DNA of 64,000 nt. It comes from Akkermansiaceae bacterium (GTDB taxonomy: Bacteria > Verrucomicrobiota > Verrucomicrobiia > Verrucomicrobiales > Akkermansiaceae). Shown in pieces: positions 1 to 8,824 of this stretch. The notes under the pieces are model-generated. The model was not told where the DNA came from. It was given only the letters and a program-made list of their open reading frames with translations, and made no database searches. Made by a program: the position numbers and the translations under genes. Where the stretch lies: assembly GCA_905181965.1 (NCBI GenBank), contig CAJIZY010000009.1:310001-374000 (forward strand), given 5' to 3'. Each line of letters starts with the position of its first letter. Position 1 is the first letter of the stretch.

Positions 1-344
1 CTCTCGCAAGCCCGACGCAAAAAATCACGGTAACCAGATTCACCCCTCAGCGATGGGCTCGTGAACCTCGGATACCCCTTACTCCCCTCGCGTTCTCCGT
101 CGATAAAATCGTGACCAAGCATCCCGACGAGGCAGTAACTCTCCCTTGGGAATTCCGATAAAACCTCTCCTAAGACGGCATCCGCTTTCCCTTGGCCATA
201 GACATCAGCAGTGACAAAAGTCCGAATCCCTGAGTCATAAGCAACTCGAATACATTTTTTGTAACGCTCTTCATCAAGAACTTCCCCAAAGTGCATAAAC
301 CGTCCGCCGCTCCAGGTCCCATATGCTGTCCGTGTCAAATCCAT
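1..344 (-). CDS. Aldo/keto reductase family protein (partial, N-terminal part)
   Basis: Only the first ~114 codons are present; the gene runs off the left edge. Read from the ATG at 344 on the minus strand, the peptide begins MDLTRTAYGTWSGG and has the AKR pattern of an early barrel strand followed by T-A-D-V-Y-G and L-G-E, which places the catalytic tyrosine of the Y-G motif. At the position where AKRs usually have the catalytic Asp of F-D-T-A, this protein reads F-V-T-A. Family members are cytosolic NAD(P)H-dependent carbonyl reductases with a TIM barrel; the substrate cannot be inferred. The gene is divergent from the lipoprotein gene at 444, leaving a ~100-base intergenic stretch. Family call is solid; whether it is active is uncertain because of the Asp-to-Val change and the missing C-terminal half. 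Confidence 0.75.
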   Translation of the reverse strand, partial: MDLTRTAYGTWSGGRFMHFGEVLDEERYKKCIRVAYDSGIRTFVTADVYGQGKADAVLGEVLSEFPRESYCLVGMLGHDFIDGEREGSKGYPRFTSPSLRGESGYRDFLRRACE

Positions 345-443
345 GTAGTAAATAAGCGATAGGGTAGTGCATCTTTCAAGCGGGACTTTTTCTATGGACT
401 GCTAAGCTTGACCAGAAGTGACGAAAGAGTTCACATTCTTGCC

Positions 444-941
444 GTGCGCGCCCTTCTTTTTCTTGCTCTTATCCTTCCCCTTCTCCCTTCCTGCACAAGA
501 GTCTCCAAAAGACCTGGAAACATGGGTCTGCTACCAACCGTCAGTGACCGAAAAGCTCAAATCGCCGCCGAACCCCGTGGCGATTTTTACTACGGTCGCC
601 GCTACTTTGTGGAAAAAACCCGCTTCTGGGGATACCTCCGCGAACCGGGGCAGTCGGCAAATAAGGCCAAATTGGTCATTTTTAACGAATCTTGGGAGAT
701 CAACCCTGATCGCCTCCCCGAGACAAAAGAAAGTAAAAGCTACGGATTCGATCATAATTACGAATACCGGATTCACGGTCGATACACCGGAAGGGAGCTG
801 TATGAACCCAACAGTAACCAAATTCTCCCTGAATTCATTCTCACCGACTATCAGCTCATTTCGCGCAGCCCAGGATGGCTCTTTTCTCCCTCGGATCAAT
901 ACTATCCTACCCGGCTTTCCCTTCTCCCCCCGAGCTTCTGA
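444..941 (+). CDS. Hypothetical lipoprotein
   Basis: A 165-residue protein with a short positively charged start, a hydrophobic stretch and a lipobox ending L-L-P-S-C, so it is probably exported and lipid-anchored. I chose the GTG at 444 because it gives a normal short signal peptide; an upstream TTG at 408 in the same frame would add 12 polar residues. The mature part is rich in aromatic and charged residues (G-D-F-Y-Y-G-R-R-Y, F-W-G-Y-L, F-D-H-N-Y-E-Y-R-I) with no family I can name. It ends about 75 bases before nuoD on the same strand. A second long frame overlaps it (418-1014) but looks less protein-like. Function unknown. Confidence 0.6.
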   Translation: MRALLFLALILPLLPSCTRVSKRPGNMGLLPTVSDRKAQIAAEPRGDFYYGRRYFVEKTRFWGYLREPGQSANKAKLVIFNESWEINPDRLPETKESKSYGFDHNYEYRIHGRYTGRELYEPNSNQILPEFILTDYQLISRSPGWLFSPSDQYYPTRLSLLPPSF

Positions 942-1015
942 TCGCGACTTTGTGAAATATTTCACAAAGTCCTTGCGAGCCTACAAGAACGAGAGTTTCA
1001 TTGTCGTGGCTTAAC

Positions 1016-2274
1016 ATGAGCAAGACCACTACCTACGAGGCCCCGGATGCCGCTGCCGTCGCAGCACAGGCCGTTACCGATTACCAAGCGGAGACCGACG
1101 ACGTCCTCGGCGAAAAGATGGTGCTAAACATGGGTCCATCCCACCCCGCCACGCACGGAGTTTTACGTCTTGTGCTGGAATTGGACGGCGAAATCATCGA
1201 AAAAGCCGAGACCCCACATAGGATACCTCCATCGAGGCGACGAAAAAATCGCTGAGAACATGCATTACAACCAGTTTGTTCCGTATACTGACCGGTTGGA
1301 TTACCTTGCTCCTCTCGCAAACAATGTCGCCTATGCCTGTGCAGTTGAAAAACTGATGGGATGGGAACTGCCACCTCGAGGCCAAGCTCTCCGAGTTCTC
1401 TGCTGTGAACTAGCGAGGATTTCGTCCCACATGCTTGGGGTCGGCGTCTGCGCGATGGATGTTGGTGCCATGACCGTCTTTCTCTACACCTTCACGGAGC
1501 GAGAAAAAATTTATAACTTCTGCGAGCAACTCACTGGCGCTCGCTTCACCACGTCTTACACCCGAGTCGGCGGTCAAATCCGCGACATTCCTGAGGGCCT
1601 AGACAAAGACATTCTTAAAGTTCCTTGATGAGTGTGAAAACACTATCGACGAAATTGCTGGGCTCCTTAACAACAATAAGATCTACCTCGAGCGGATGTG
1701 CGATGTCGGGGTAATCAGCCGCGAGGACGCTATAAGCTATGGGATGACCGGCCCCAACCTGCGAGCTAGCGGAGTAGCCCGCGACCTCCGCAAGGATAGG
1801 CCCTATTTGGGCTACGAGAAATACGACTTCGATATTCCGGTGGGCGAAAATGGTGATTGCTACGACCGGTTCCTCGTCCGCATGGAGGAGATGCGCCAGT
1901 CCATCAAAATCATCAAACAAGTTCTCGCTGACTTCCCAGAAGGGGAAATCAACGTGGGCGACACGAAGTCCACTCTCCCTGACAAAGAGCGGGTGCTCAT
2001 GTCCATGGAGGAACTTATTCACCATTTCATTGTCGCGACCCAAGGGATTGAGGCCCCAGAGGGCGAGGTTTATTTTGCCGCTGAAAACCCCAAAGGGGAG
2101 CTCGGCTTCTACATTCACTCGAAAGGCGGCGGAGTCCCGAATCGGCTCAAGATTCGCGCCCCATCTTTCGTCAACCTTGGCATCTGTGCCGACCTCCTCA
2201 AAGGACACATGGTTTCTGACATCCCAGCCATTCTTGGCTCGCTCGATTTCGTAATGGGCGAGTGTGACCGCTAA
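1016..2274 (+). CDS. nuoD: NADH-quinone oxidoreductase subunit D (two frame breaks)
   Basis: Complex I 49-kDa-type subunit, part of the peripheral arm next to the quinone site. The N-terminal signature [14 protein letters not shown] is clear, followed by H-I-G-Y-L-H-R-G and a C-terminal part ending [10 protein letters not shown], as in the family. Three frames must be joined: the first break lies in a C-run at 1213-1216 (one C missing restores P-H-I-G-Y-L-H-R-G), the second near the A-run at 1616-1619 (one extra A, after which K-F-L-D-E-C-E follows). Start is the ATG at 1016. With the breaks repaired it is ~420 residues, the usual size. nuoE and nuoF follow on the same strand. The breaks are most likely sequencing errors because the rest is fully conserved. 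Confidence 0.9.
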
Positions 2275-2312
2275 ATTCACGTCTAATTCTTCCAACCTGA
2301 CTTTTTCTCACG

Positions 2313-3023
2313 GTGAGTTCTAAAATTGAAGCCCCCCGCCCTCGCTCGATCGATCGATCGAAGCTGAGTTACATCTCCACCAGCGCCCCGAACGATCGCG
2401 AAGTCCCAAAGCCTCGCCTTATTGACCGCAGTGCCGTGGAATACATCCGTCCTGTGCTCACCGTTCTTGAAAAGAATGTCCACTCGCCAGTCACCCCTGG
2501 CGTGGTTCATTTTCCTCAGTTCAAGATTACTCCTGCTCTCGAAAAAGCGGCCAATAAGCGCATCGCACAATATCCCGATGACCAACGCCGCTCGGCTGTG
2601 CTTCCCCTTCTTCACGAAGTCCAGCATCGTCACGGTTTCATCAGTCCGGAGTCCATTGAATGGGTGGCCGAGAAACTTGGCATCGCCGCAATCAAAGTTG
2701 TCGAGGTCGTCACGTTTTATCCCGGCTTCCGTCAGAAGGCCCCTGGCAAGCTCCACTTCCGAGTTTGCCGAACCCTCTCCTGCGCCATGGGCGGCTCCTA
2801 CGAACTAATGGCCAATCTTTGCGAAATAACCGGAATCGATCGCGGCTCCGCTGATACTCATAAGGACCCAATTTCCATCTCACCTTGCGGAAACTACTCA
2901 GTCGAATACGCCGAATGCCTCGCATCTTGCGGGACCGCCCCGGTCTGTCTCGTCAACGACGACTTCCACGAAGGCGTTACACCAGAAAAGGCTGAAAGCC
3001 TGATCACTCAATACGAAAGTTAA
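2313..3023 (+). CDS. nuoE: NADH-quinone oxidoreductase subunit E
   Basis: 24-kDa-type subunit of complex I, carrying the N1a [2Fe-2S] cluster in a thioredoxin-like fold. The four cluster cysteines are visible as C-R-T-L-S-C (about residues 152-157) and C-L-A-S-C (about 205-209); the helical region with L-L-H-E-V-Q-H-R-H-G-F-I precedes them. The start used is the GTG at 2313. At 236 residues it is longer than typical NuoE (~160-180) owing to an N-terminal extension of ~65 residues that contains two similar segments (P-R-P-R-S-I-D-R-S and P-K-P-R-L-I-D-R-S). A later start near the V-V-H-F-P region would give normal length. Located 38 bases after nuoD and 26 before nuoF, clearly one transcription unit. 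Confidence 0.92.
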   Translation: MSSKIEAPRPRSIDRSKLSYISTSAPNDREVPKPRLIDRSAVEYIRPVLTVLEKNVHSPVTPGVVHFPQFKITPALEKAANKRIAQYPDDQRRSAVLPLLHEVQHRHGFISPESIEWVAEKLGIAAIKVVEVVTFYPGFRQKAPGKLHFRVCRTLSCAMGGSYELMANLCEITGIDRGSADTHKDPISISPCGNYSVEYAECLASCGTAPVCLVNDDFHEGVTPEKAESLITQYES

Positions 3024-3049
3024 TTCACTACTCTAAAACCACCAAGCTC

Positions 3050-4441
3050 ATGTCTGACATCACCTACCTCCCCGGCAAGGAACCTCACGAAAAAGAGCAC
3101 CGTCTAATCTTCAGGAATGTCGACCGCAAAGGCTGGAATCCAAAGATCAAGACATACCTTGCGGAAGGCGGCTACGAAATGGCTATGAAGGCTCTGAAAA
3201 TGAAGCCCCAAGAGGTCATCGACGAAGTGAAAGCTTCAGGTTTACGTGGACGCGGAGGAGCAGGATTCCCGACTGGGATCAAATGGGGATTTATTCCTCC
3301 CAATAACACCAAGCCAGTCTACCTGATTTGCAACTGTGATGAGTCGGAACCGGGTACTTTTAAAGACCGCTACATTGCCCACCAAGATCCGCACCAGCTC
3401 ATTGAAGGCATGGTGATCTCTGCCTATGCTGTTGGGGCTCACGTCGCCTACATTTACATTCGGGAAGAATTTCCGGAGGCGGCCATCATTCTTGAAAAGG
3501 CCATCGCCGAGGCCAAGAAAAATGGCTTCCTTGGCAAGGATATTCAGGGATCGGGATTCGATCTCGAAATCTACGTTCATCGTGGAGCCGCCGCTTACAT
3601 TTGCGGTGAGGAGACCGGCCTGATTGAGTCACTGGAAGGCAAACGCCCCTACCCACGAATAAAGCCACCCTATTTCCCGGCCGCTATCGGCCTCTACATG
3701 GCGCCAACCATCGTGAACAACGTCGAGTCACTCTGCCACGTTGTCCACATCCTTCGCATGGGAGGGGAAGAATACATCAAACTGGGGACCCCACGAAATT
3801 CAGGAACCCGCATGTCTGTGTTTCAGGCGATGTTTTTGCGCGGTACTGTGGCGGTGCCGATCACCTTCCAAGAACTTCTCTATGACATGTGCGGAGGTCC
3901 CAAAGATGGGCGGACGCTCAAGGCCGTCATCCCAGGTGGTTCATCGTCGAAGATCCTACGCTGTAACGAAACTTTCCAGATCGGTCGTGGTGATGACGCC
4001 GAGGAAATGACTTTCTGGCAATTACCTCTCGACTTCGACACCCTCGCGGCGGCCGGCTCCATGGCGGGTTCAGGCGGTGTCATTGTGATGGATGATACCC
4101 GGCGCATGTCCTGGGTGCTTAATAATATCACCCACTTTTACGCCCACGAATCCTGCGGGCAGTGCACCCCATGCCGAGAAGGATCGACTTGGATGAAGAA
4201 AGTTTCTGATCGAATCGAAGACGGCAAGGCAACCCCGACTGATGTTCAGGTTCTGGAAGACATTGCCTATCAAATTGACGGCAAGACTGTTTGCGCCTTC
4301 GGCGAAGCCAGCGCGTGGCCCGTTGAAGCCATGATTGACAAATTCCGTGACGAACTCGTTGGCGAAACTTCCGACGATAACGACACTCGGTCAGCCGAGC
4401 GGATCGCTCAGGAGCAATTCCTCTCGTCTGTTCCTCAATGA
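3050..4441 (+). CDS. nuoF: NADH-quinone oxidoreductase subunit F
   Basis: 51-kDa-type subunit, the NADH-oxidising flavoprotein of complex I. The FMN/NADH-binding glycine motif G-L-R-G-R-G-G-A-G-F-P-T-G is at about residues 64-76, a second conserved stretch C-N-C-D-E-S-E-P-G-T at about 100, and the N3 [4Fe-4S] cysteines E-S-C-G-Q-C-T-P-C-R-E-G at about 365-376 with the fourth Cys in T-V-C-A-F-G-E. Length 463 is normal and the frame is intact. The stop overlaps the start of the next small lipoprotein gene (ATGA), so the two are probably translationally coupled. No nuoG or membrane-arm genes follow, so this is only the D-E-F part of complex I. Confidence 0.95.
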   Translation: MSDITYLPGKEPHEKEHRLIFRNVDRKGWNPKIKTYLAEGGYEMAMKALKMKPQEVIDEVKASGLRGRGGAGFPTGIKWGFIPPNNTKPVYLICNCDESEPGTFKDRYIAHQDPHQLIEGMVISAYAVGAHVAYIYIREEFPEAAIILEKAIAEAKKNGFLGKDIQGSGFDLEIYVHRGAAAYICGEETGLIESLEGKRPYPRIKPPYFPAAIGLYMAPTIVNNVESLCHVVHILRMGGEEYIKLGTPRNSGTRMSVFQAMFLRGTVAVPITFQELLYDMCGGPKDGRTLKAVIPGGSSSKILRCNETFQIGRGDDAEEMTFWQLPLDFDTLAAAGSMAGSGGVIVMDDTRRMSWVLNNITHFYAHESCGQCTPCREGSTWMKKVSDRIEDGKATPTDVQVLEDIAYQIDGKTVCAFGEASAWPVEAMIDKFRDELVGETSDDNDTRSAERIAQEQFLSSVPQ

Positions 4442-4719
4442 GATCTTTGTTCGGAATCCTCGCTCTAGTTTGCAGCTCTTGCTCGCCTACTGTTTTTGTG
4501 GTCGATGAAGCTGGGAGACCAATTGAGGATGCCAAGGTCATTCCGATGAGCCGAAGCTTCAACTGGCCACCTAAAGAAACCGATGAAAATGGCGGAGTTC
4601 TAGTCCATCAAGATCTCCCTACAATTGACTACTTGCAGATCTCAAAAGCCGGCTATCGCAACCACCCACTCGTGAACTTCAATCTCCCAAAACCAATTAC
4701 GGTGGTTTTGAAGAAGTGA
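4438..4719 (+). CDS. Small lipoprotein with carboxypeptidase-regulatory-like fold
   Basis: A 93-residue protein starting in the ATGA overlap with nuoF. The N-terminus is a lipoprotein signal peptide (hydrophobic run, then S-S-C). The remainder resembles a single carboxypeptidase regulatory-like/Ig-type beta domain: V-D-E-A-G-R-P-I-E-D-A-K-V followed by D-E-N-G-G-V-L and I-S-K-A-G-Y-R, the pattern of 'added variable element, then turn, then gly-tyr-arg' seen in such domains. It is probably a small periplasmic or outer-membrane lipoprotein. The link to complex I is only positional. Family assignment is by pattern, not certain. Confidence 0.6.
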   Translation: MRSLFGILALVCSSCSPTVFVVDEAGRPIEDAKVIPMSRSFNWPPKETDENGGVLVHQDLPTIDYLQISKAGYRNHPLVNFNLPKPITVVLKK

Positions 4720-4854
4720 TTTTTCCGTAACTAAGTGATTTCCTCGTCTAGCATCGGTAGCTTGCTACCAATCTAAGAATTGAGATACTACTTTTCCCGC
4801 ACCCTCGTGGAATAGAAAGAAAGAGCCCGAGCGTGGCGCCCAAGTTGATTTCTC

Positions 4855-5814
4855 TCACTTCAGTTTTCTTACCCGTTGTTTGATCATTTCATCTGCAATG
4901 ACTGCCACCAGCAGAACGATTCCAACAATGAGAAATTCCATGTGCGATTTTAACCAATCTACCAGATTGATCATGTTCTTCAAGAGTTGCATCACCGCCG
5001 TGCCAATCACTACCCCCACAATTGTTCCTTCCCCTCCACGAAGACTACAACCACCCAGCACTGCTGCAGCGATCGCATATAGTTCATAAAAGTTTCCAAA
5101 ATCGCTCGGCTGAGCCGAATTCCCATTTAAAATGAATAACAGACCACCGAGCGCTGCCAGCATCGAACAAATCACATAAGATAAAATAACCATCCGGTCG
5201 GTGTTAATTCCACTTAAGCGAGCCGCCTCCTCGTTATTTCCCAACGCAAAAAGGTATCGCCCCCAGATAGTCTTGTTCAAGAAAACCCACGCAATGATCG
5301 CTACCACGATCAAAATCAGAAAGGGATAAGGAATCCCAAATTTATCAGTCACTTCGATGGCTTCTGTTCCCCACTGTCGAAATGTCTCATGCTCTCCTCC
5401 AAATCCTTGCGACTGATCCTCTGCGAGGCCCCGCGTTGCCCCCCGATAAATCAGCAAACTACAGAGCGTCACTACAAAAGGCTGCAGCTTGAGCTTGGTA
5501 ATCAAAAAACCATGCCAAAGCCCAACGCAGAGGGCTACTACCATCGCGATCGCAACCGCACTACCCGGTGACCATCCTTGTCTCATCACCAGCCACGGAA
5601 CCCCACAACCCACCAAACAAACCACCGAGCCAATCGAGAGGTCTATCCCTCCCGTGATAATCACAAAGGCCACTCCAATTCCCAACAGACCATAAAGCCC
5701 GGTCCGCTCAAGCAACTTCCCTTGATTGTATCCCCCCAGAAAATTCTCTCCCAAGATCGCCGTCGCCACATAGATCACAATCAGGGTGATCAGGATGCCT
5801 TTGATTTTTTTCAT
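4855..5814 (-). CDS. Sugar ABC transporter permease (RbsC/CUT2 family)
   Basis: Integral inner-membrane permease of a CUT2-type carbohydrate importer. About 319 residues with 8-10 hydrophobic segments. Family marks are G-G-I-D-L-S-I-G-S-V in the second half of the first third, N-E-E-A-A-R-L-S-G-I-N in the cytoplasmic coupling loop that contacts the ATPase, and the C-terminal A-A-A-V-L-G-G-C-S-L-R-G-G-E-G-T. The ATG at 5814 is chosen because it gives the usual K-K-I-K start and lies one base after the stop of the ATPase gene. Last gene of a three-gene minus-strand operon (binding protein, ATPase, permease). The transported sugar is not evident; no sugar kinase, isomerase or regulator lies next to it. 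Confidence 0.92.
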   Translation of the reverse strand: MKKIKGILITLIVIYVATAILGENFLGGYNQGKLLERTGLYGLLGIGVAFVIITGGIDLSIGSVVCLVGCGVPWLVMRQGWSPGSAVAIAMVVALCVGLWHGFLITKLKLQPFVVTLCSLLIYRGATRGLAEDQSQGFGGEHETFRQWGTEAIEVTDKFGIPYPFLILIVVAIIAWVFLNKTIWGRYLFALGNNEEAARLSGINTDRMVILSYVICSMLAALGGLLFILNGNSAQPSDFGNFYELYAIAAAVLGGCSLRGGEGTIVGVVIGTAVMQLLKNMINLVDWLKSHMEFLIVGIVLLVAVIADEMIKQRVRKLK

Positions 5815-5815
5815 T

Positions 5816-7321
5816 TTATTCTTCTTTATTAATATTCCCACCCGTCGCCAATTCCATGATGGCCTCCTCACTAAAATCTTCTCTGGCTAACTCGCCCGTG
5901 ATTCGCCCTTCGTGCATCACCAAGGTCCGATCCGCCATCCCCATGATCTCTTCCATCTCGCTGGAGACAAACAAGACCGCCATCCCTTCGCGCGCGAATT
6001 TTTCCATCAGCAAATAAATCTCTTCTTTCGCCCCAATATCAATACCGCGCGTTGGTTCATCGAGGAGTAAAACCTTGGGCTTCAGCGCCAACCACTTCGC
6101 CAGAACGATCTTCTGCTGATTTCCTCCTGAAAGAAAACGGGCTAATTGCCATGATCCCGGCGTTTTCACACTCAGAGCCGACGTCATCTCAGCCACCAAC
6201 TCCTCCTCCTTCCTCGCATCCAAGAAAGGACCTTTAGAATCACGGCGAAGCGAAGCGAGGCTTATATTTTCCTTAACTGCCATATCAAGAATGAGACCTT
6301 GCCCCTTCCGGTCCTCCGGAACTAAGGCTAGCCCACGTCTCAGCGACTCTCTCGGCGACCGGGGCAAGCCTCCCTTTCCTGCAACTAAAACATCACCACC
6401 TAGCGCAGGCCGAGCTCCGAATAAAGCGGCTAACATCTCACTCCGCCCAGCTCCGACCAAACCTGCCACACCCACTACCTCACCAGCTCTCACCTCAAAG
6501 TCTAATTCATTTTCCCGGTGCTCCACCGAGCGCAACCCTCGAACCGAAAGAACCACTTCACCTAGGTCATGCTTCGTCCGTTGATAAAACTGCGAGACAT
6601 CACGACCGACCATCATACGCACCATCGCATCATGATCGACCTCATTCCGTTCAAGCATTCCAGCAATTTCTCCATCACGAAAAACCACCACCCGATCCGC
6701 CAACTTCTTCACCTCACCCAAGCGATGGGAAATGTAAATCACGCTCACCCCTTTCTCCCGAAGATCGTGAATCACTTCAAAGAGCCGCTCGGACTCGCGC
6801 AGAGATAGACTCGACGTCGGCTCATCCATGATGATTACTTTGGCATCGGTCGACAGAGCCTTCGCAATTTCGACCAATTGCTGTTTCCCGATCGTCAATT
6901 CACTCAGCAAGGTCTCCGGTGACACCTCGAGACCCACCATTTCCAAGACCCGCTTCGACTCCCGTTCGATCAACCCTTGGTCGATCCAACCAAATTTCCC
7001 GGGCTCGCGTCCCAAAAACATGTTGCCTGCCACCGTCAGATTTTCCGCCAAATTTAATTCCTGATGAATCAGCGCAATTCCCGATTTCTGAGCATCTTGG
7101 ACGCCTGAAAATCGAACAACCTTTTCCTCTACCAACAACTCGCCCTCATCCGCAGGCTGAACGCCCGCGAGGATTTTCATCAGGGTGCTTTTCCCAGCTC
7201 CATTTTCCCCAATTAGGGCCAAAATTTCGGCAGGATACACCTGCAAGTCCACCCCCGAAAGAGCGACCACTCCGGGAAAGCGCTTCGTGATTTTTTGAAC
7301 CTCCAGAAAAGGCCCCCCCAT
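5816..7321 (-). CDS. Sugar ABC transporter ATP-binding protein (RbsA/CUT2 family)
   Basis: Double nucleotide-binding-domain ATPase that powers the CUT2 sugar importer. First domain: Walker A G-E-N-G-A-G-K-S-T at about residues 38-46, signature L-T-I-G-K-Q-Q, Walker B I-I-M-D-E-P-T-S-S-L. Second domain: degenerate Walker A G-L-V-G-A-G-R-S-E, signature L-S-G-G-N-Q-Q-K-I-V-L-A-K, Walker B L-L-L-D-E-P-T-R-G-I-D-I-G. The degenerate second P-loop is normal for RbsA-type proteins. 501 residues, full length, intact. Its ATG overlaps the stop of the binding-protein gene (TAATG), and its stop is one base from the permease start, so the three are translated together. Confidence 0.95.
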   Translation of the reverse strand: MGGPFLEVQKITKRFPGVVALSGVDLQVYPAEILALIGENGAGKSTLMKILAGVQPADEGELLVEEKVVRFSGVQDAQKSGIALIHQELNLAENLTVAGNMFLGREPGKFGWIDQGLIERESKRVLEMVGLEVSPETLLSELTIGKQQLVEIAKALSTDAKVIIMDEPTSSLSLRESERLFEVIHDLREKGVSVIYISHRLGEVKKLADRVVVFRDGEIAGMLERNEVDHDAMVRMMVGRDVSQFYQRTKHDLGEVVLSVRGLRSVEHRENELDFEVRAGEVVGVAGLVGAGRSEMLAALFGARPALGGDVLVAGKGGLPRSPRESLRRGLALVPEDRKGQGLILDMAVKENISLASLRRDSKGPFLDARKEEELVAEMTSALSVKTPGSWQLARFLSGGNQQKIVLAKWLALKPKVLLLDEPTRGIDIGAKEEIYLLMEKFAREGMAVLFVSSEMEEIMGMADRTLVMHEGRITGELAREDFSEEAIMELATGGNINKEE

Positions 7322-8311
7322 TACTTTCCAAGCTTTGATTTCAAATCACTCCAAAAGGCATCCACGTTATCTTTCCGGATCTGGCGCGCCGGAATATCAA
7401 CAAACTTGTTTTCAGGAATGACCGAGGTATCGCCCTTGGAGAGAGCATCAAGGATCTCAATGGAGCGTTTCCCATACTCATAAGGGTCCTGCACAACCGT
7501 CCCGTGCACCGAGTCATTCCTAATCCCTTGGAGGGTAACTTCATCCTCATCAAAACCGATCACTTTAACTTCTCCGATCCTTCCAGCCTGCTTCAAAGCC
7601 TCCAAAATAAGAGGTGGATTGTATGCAAAGAGCCCCACCATGGCATCGACTCCTTCATGTTTGGTAAGCATATCTTCGACGTTGGCCTTTCCCTTCGCGC
7701 GATCAAACTGGTCGGTCAATGTTGCCAAAACAGTATATTTGGCGCCAACCTGCGACTGGCCCGGTGCATCATAACGAGAACCATCTTTCTCGCGGCCAAG
7801 CAGACAATCAATCACGCCTTGCCTGCGGCGTTTTGGATTCTTGCTCAAGCCGGCCAATAAAGAGAACGACCTCTCCTCCACCAGGAATCGCTTCCTTAAC
7901 CAACTCACCGCACATCCAGCCCGCATCATAATTGTCCATCCCCACGTAAACCTGGCGCTTCGTAGTTGGAGCATCAGTATCCATCGTGATCAGAATCGAC
8001 TTCTCTGCAACCTCATCAAACAATCCCGCCTGATTGATCGGATCGATAGCTGCCACGGCAATTCCATCAACTCCTTTGGCAAGTAAATCCTCGAGCTTTG
8101 ACTTCTGGTCGTCGCCGGATGACGGCATCAAAACCTCCACATTCACTCCCAGTTCCACACCAGCGTCTTCTCCACCTTTCTTACAGATATCCCAAAACGA
8201 AGCTACTCCAGTGGTGACCAGCGCGTAGCTCGCCTTCCCATCTTCTTTCTCTCCGCAACCGGAGAAGGCAAACGCTCCAATTACCAATGTACGAGCCAAA
8301 AACTTTTTCAT
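7321..8311 (-). CDS. Sugar ABC transporter substrate-binding lipoprotein (one frame break)
   Basis: Type-1 periplasmic binding protein of the CUT2 importer. The N-terminus (from ATG at 8311) is a lipoprotein signal ending F-S-G-C-G, unusual for Gram-negative RbsB but common in this phylum. The family pattern S-F-W-D-I-C-K-K-G, D-P-I-N-Q-A-G, D-T-D-A-P, I-G-R-L-E-Q and R-R-Q-G-V-I-D is present, then F-A-Y-N-P-P-L-I-L-E-A and V-I-G-F-D-E-D-E. The reading frame is broken near 7838-7846, between I-G-R-L-E-Q and N-P-K-R-R-R-Q-G; both halves align to one protein of ~330 residues. First gene of the operon. Substrate unknown, a monosaccharide by family. Confidence 0.88.
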
Positions 8312-8526
8312 AAGGACGAGATGAAAACCTACCACTCATGACGGGACCAGAAGAAAAATGCCAAATACCTTCAGATTCCACCGACTCAGTTCAATTAGAA
8401 GTGTTGAACTTTTTCTGACCAAAGACAGGACCATTTCCCATATCCTGATCATAGACTTCCCCATCTCTTTTTAAATTTATCAATACCCTGCGGGAACATA
8501 GTGTCAGGCCTAAGCCTAAAAATGAG

Positions 8527-8715
8527 TCACCTAAATTGCCCCGCTTCCATAGAAAAATGGTAATCTGCCCCGGCAAGGCGGTCGGTCAGGGATTTTTCGT
8601 TCAAACCATGTGTTTTACAAAGATCATCAAGCGAGCTTGCGTTGTTACGGAGCTCAGTGTTGATAAGACCAACGAGAAGGTGCGGATCCATCGTTTCAAA
8701 GGATTTGAGATTCAT
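8527..8715 (-). CDS. DUF4250-family small protein
   Basis: A 62-residue protein matching the DUF4250 pattern: D-P-H-L-L-V-G-L-I-N-T-E-L-R-N near the N-terminus, then S-S-L-D-D-L-C-K-T-H-G-L and a C-terminal Y-H-F-S-M-E-A-G-Q-F-R. Proteins of this family are short, probably cytosolic, and of unknown function; the S-L-D-D-L-C core looks like a small helix-turn-helix-like segment. It lies alone between the sugar transporter operon and the ribosomal protein gene, on the minus strand and divergent from the latter. Start ATG at 8715 is the only reasonable one. Family recognition is from memory of the motif and fairly confident. Confidence 0.75.
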   Translation of the reverse strand: MNLKSFETMDPHLLVGLINTELRNNASSLDDLCKTHGLNEKSLTDRLAGADYHFSMEAGQFR

Positions 8716-8744
8716 AACGGGACCGTGAATAAGGCTGAATCGGG

Positions 8745-8772
8745 TTGACAGCGAGTGCTTTTTCCGGCTAAA
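8745..8772 (+). promoter_or_regulatory. Candidate sigma-70-type promoter for rpmE2
   Basis: A perfect TTGACA at 8745-8750 is followed after 16 bases by GCTAAA at 8767-8772, a weak match to a -10 element. It lies ~55 bases upstream of the L31 gene start at 8825 in the only intergenic region before it. The -35 is convincing, the -10 is poor, so the call is tentative. Confidence 0.4.
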
Positions 8773-8824
8773 CCCCGCCCGCGCGGCGTCGGAAACGTCG
8801 CACCCCGAACTTTAAGGGCATCCC

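Noticed and set aside
418..1014. A second plus-strand frame overlapping the lipoprotein gene, with a signal-like start
   Set aside because: Its composition (Ser/Thr/Pro/Lys-rich with irregular segments) is less protein-like than the 444-941 frame, and it would run into the nuoD start; the signal-like start comes from T/C-rich DNA shared by both frames.
4756..4769. Short palindrome GGTAGC-TT-GCTACC after the lipoprotein gene
   Set aside because: Two-base loop and no T-run, so not a terminator; too short to claim as a site by itself.
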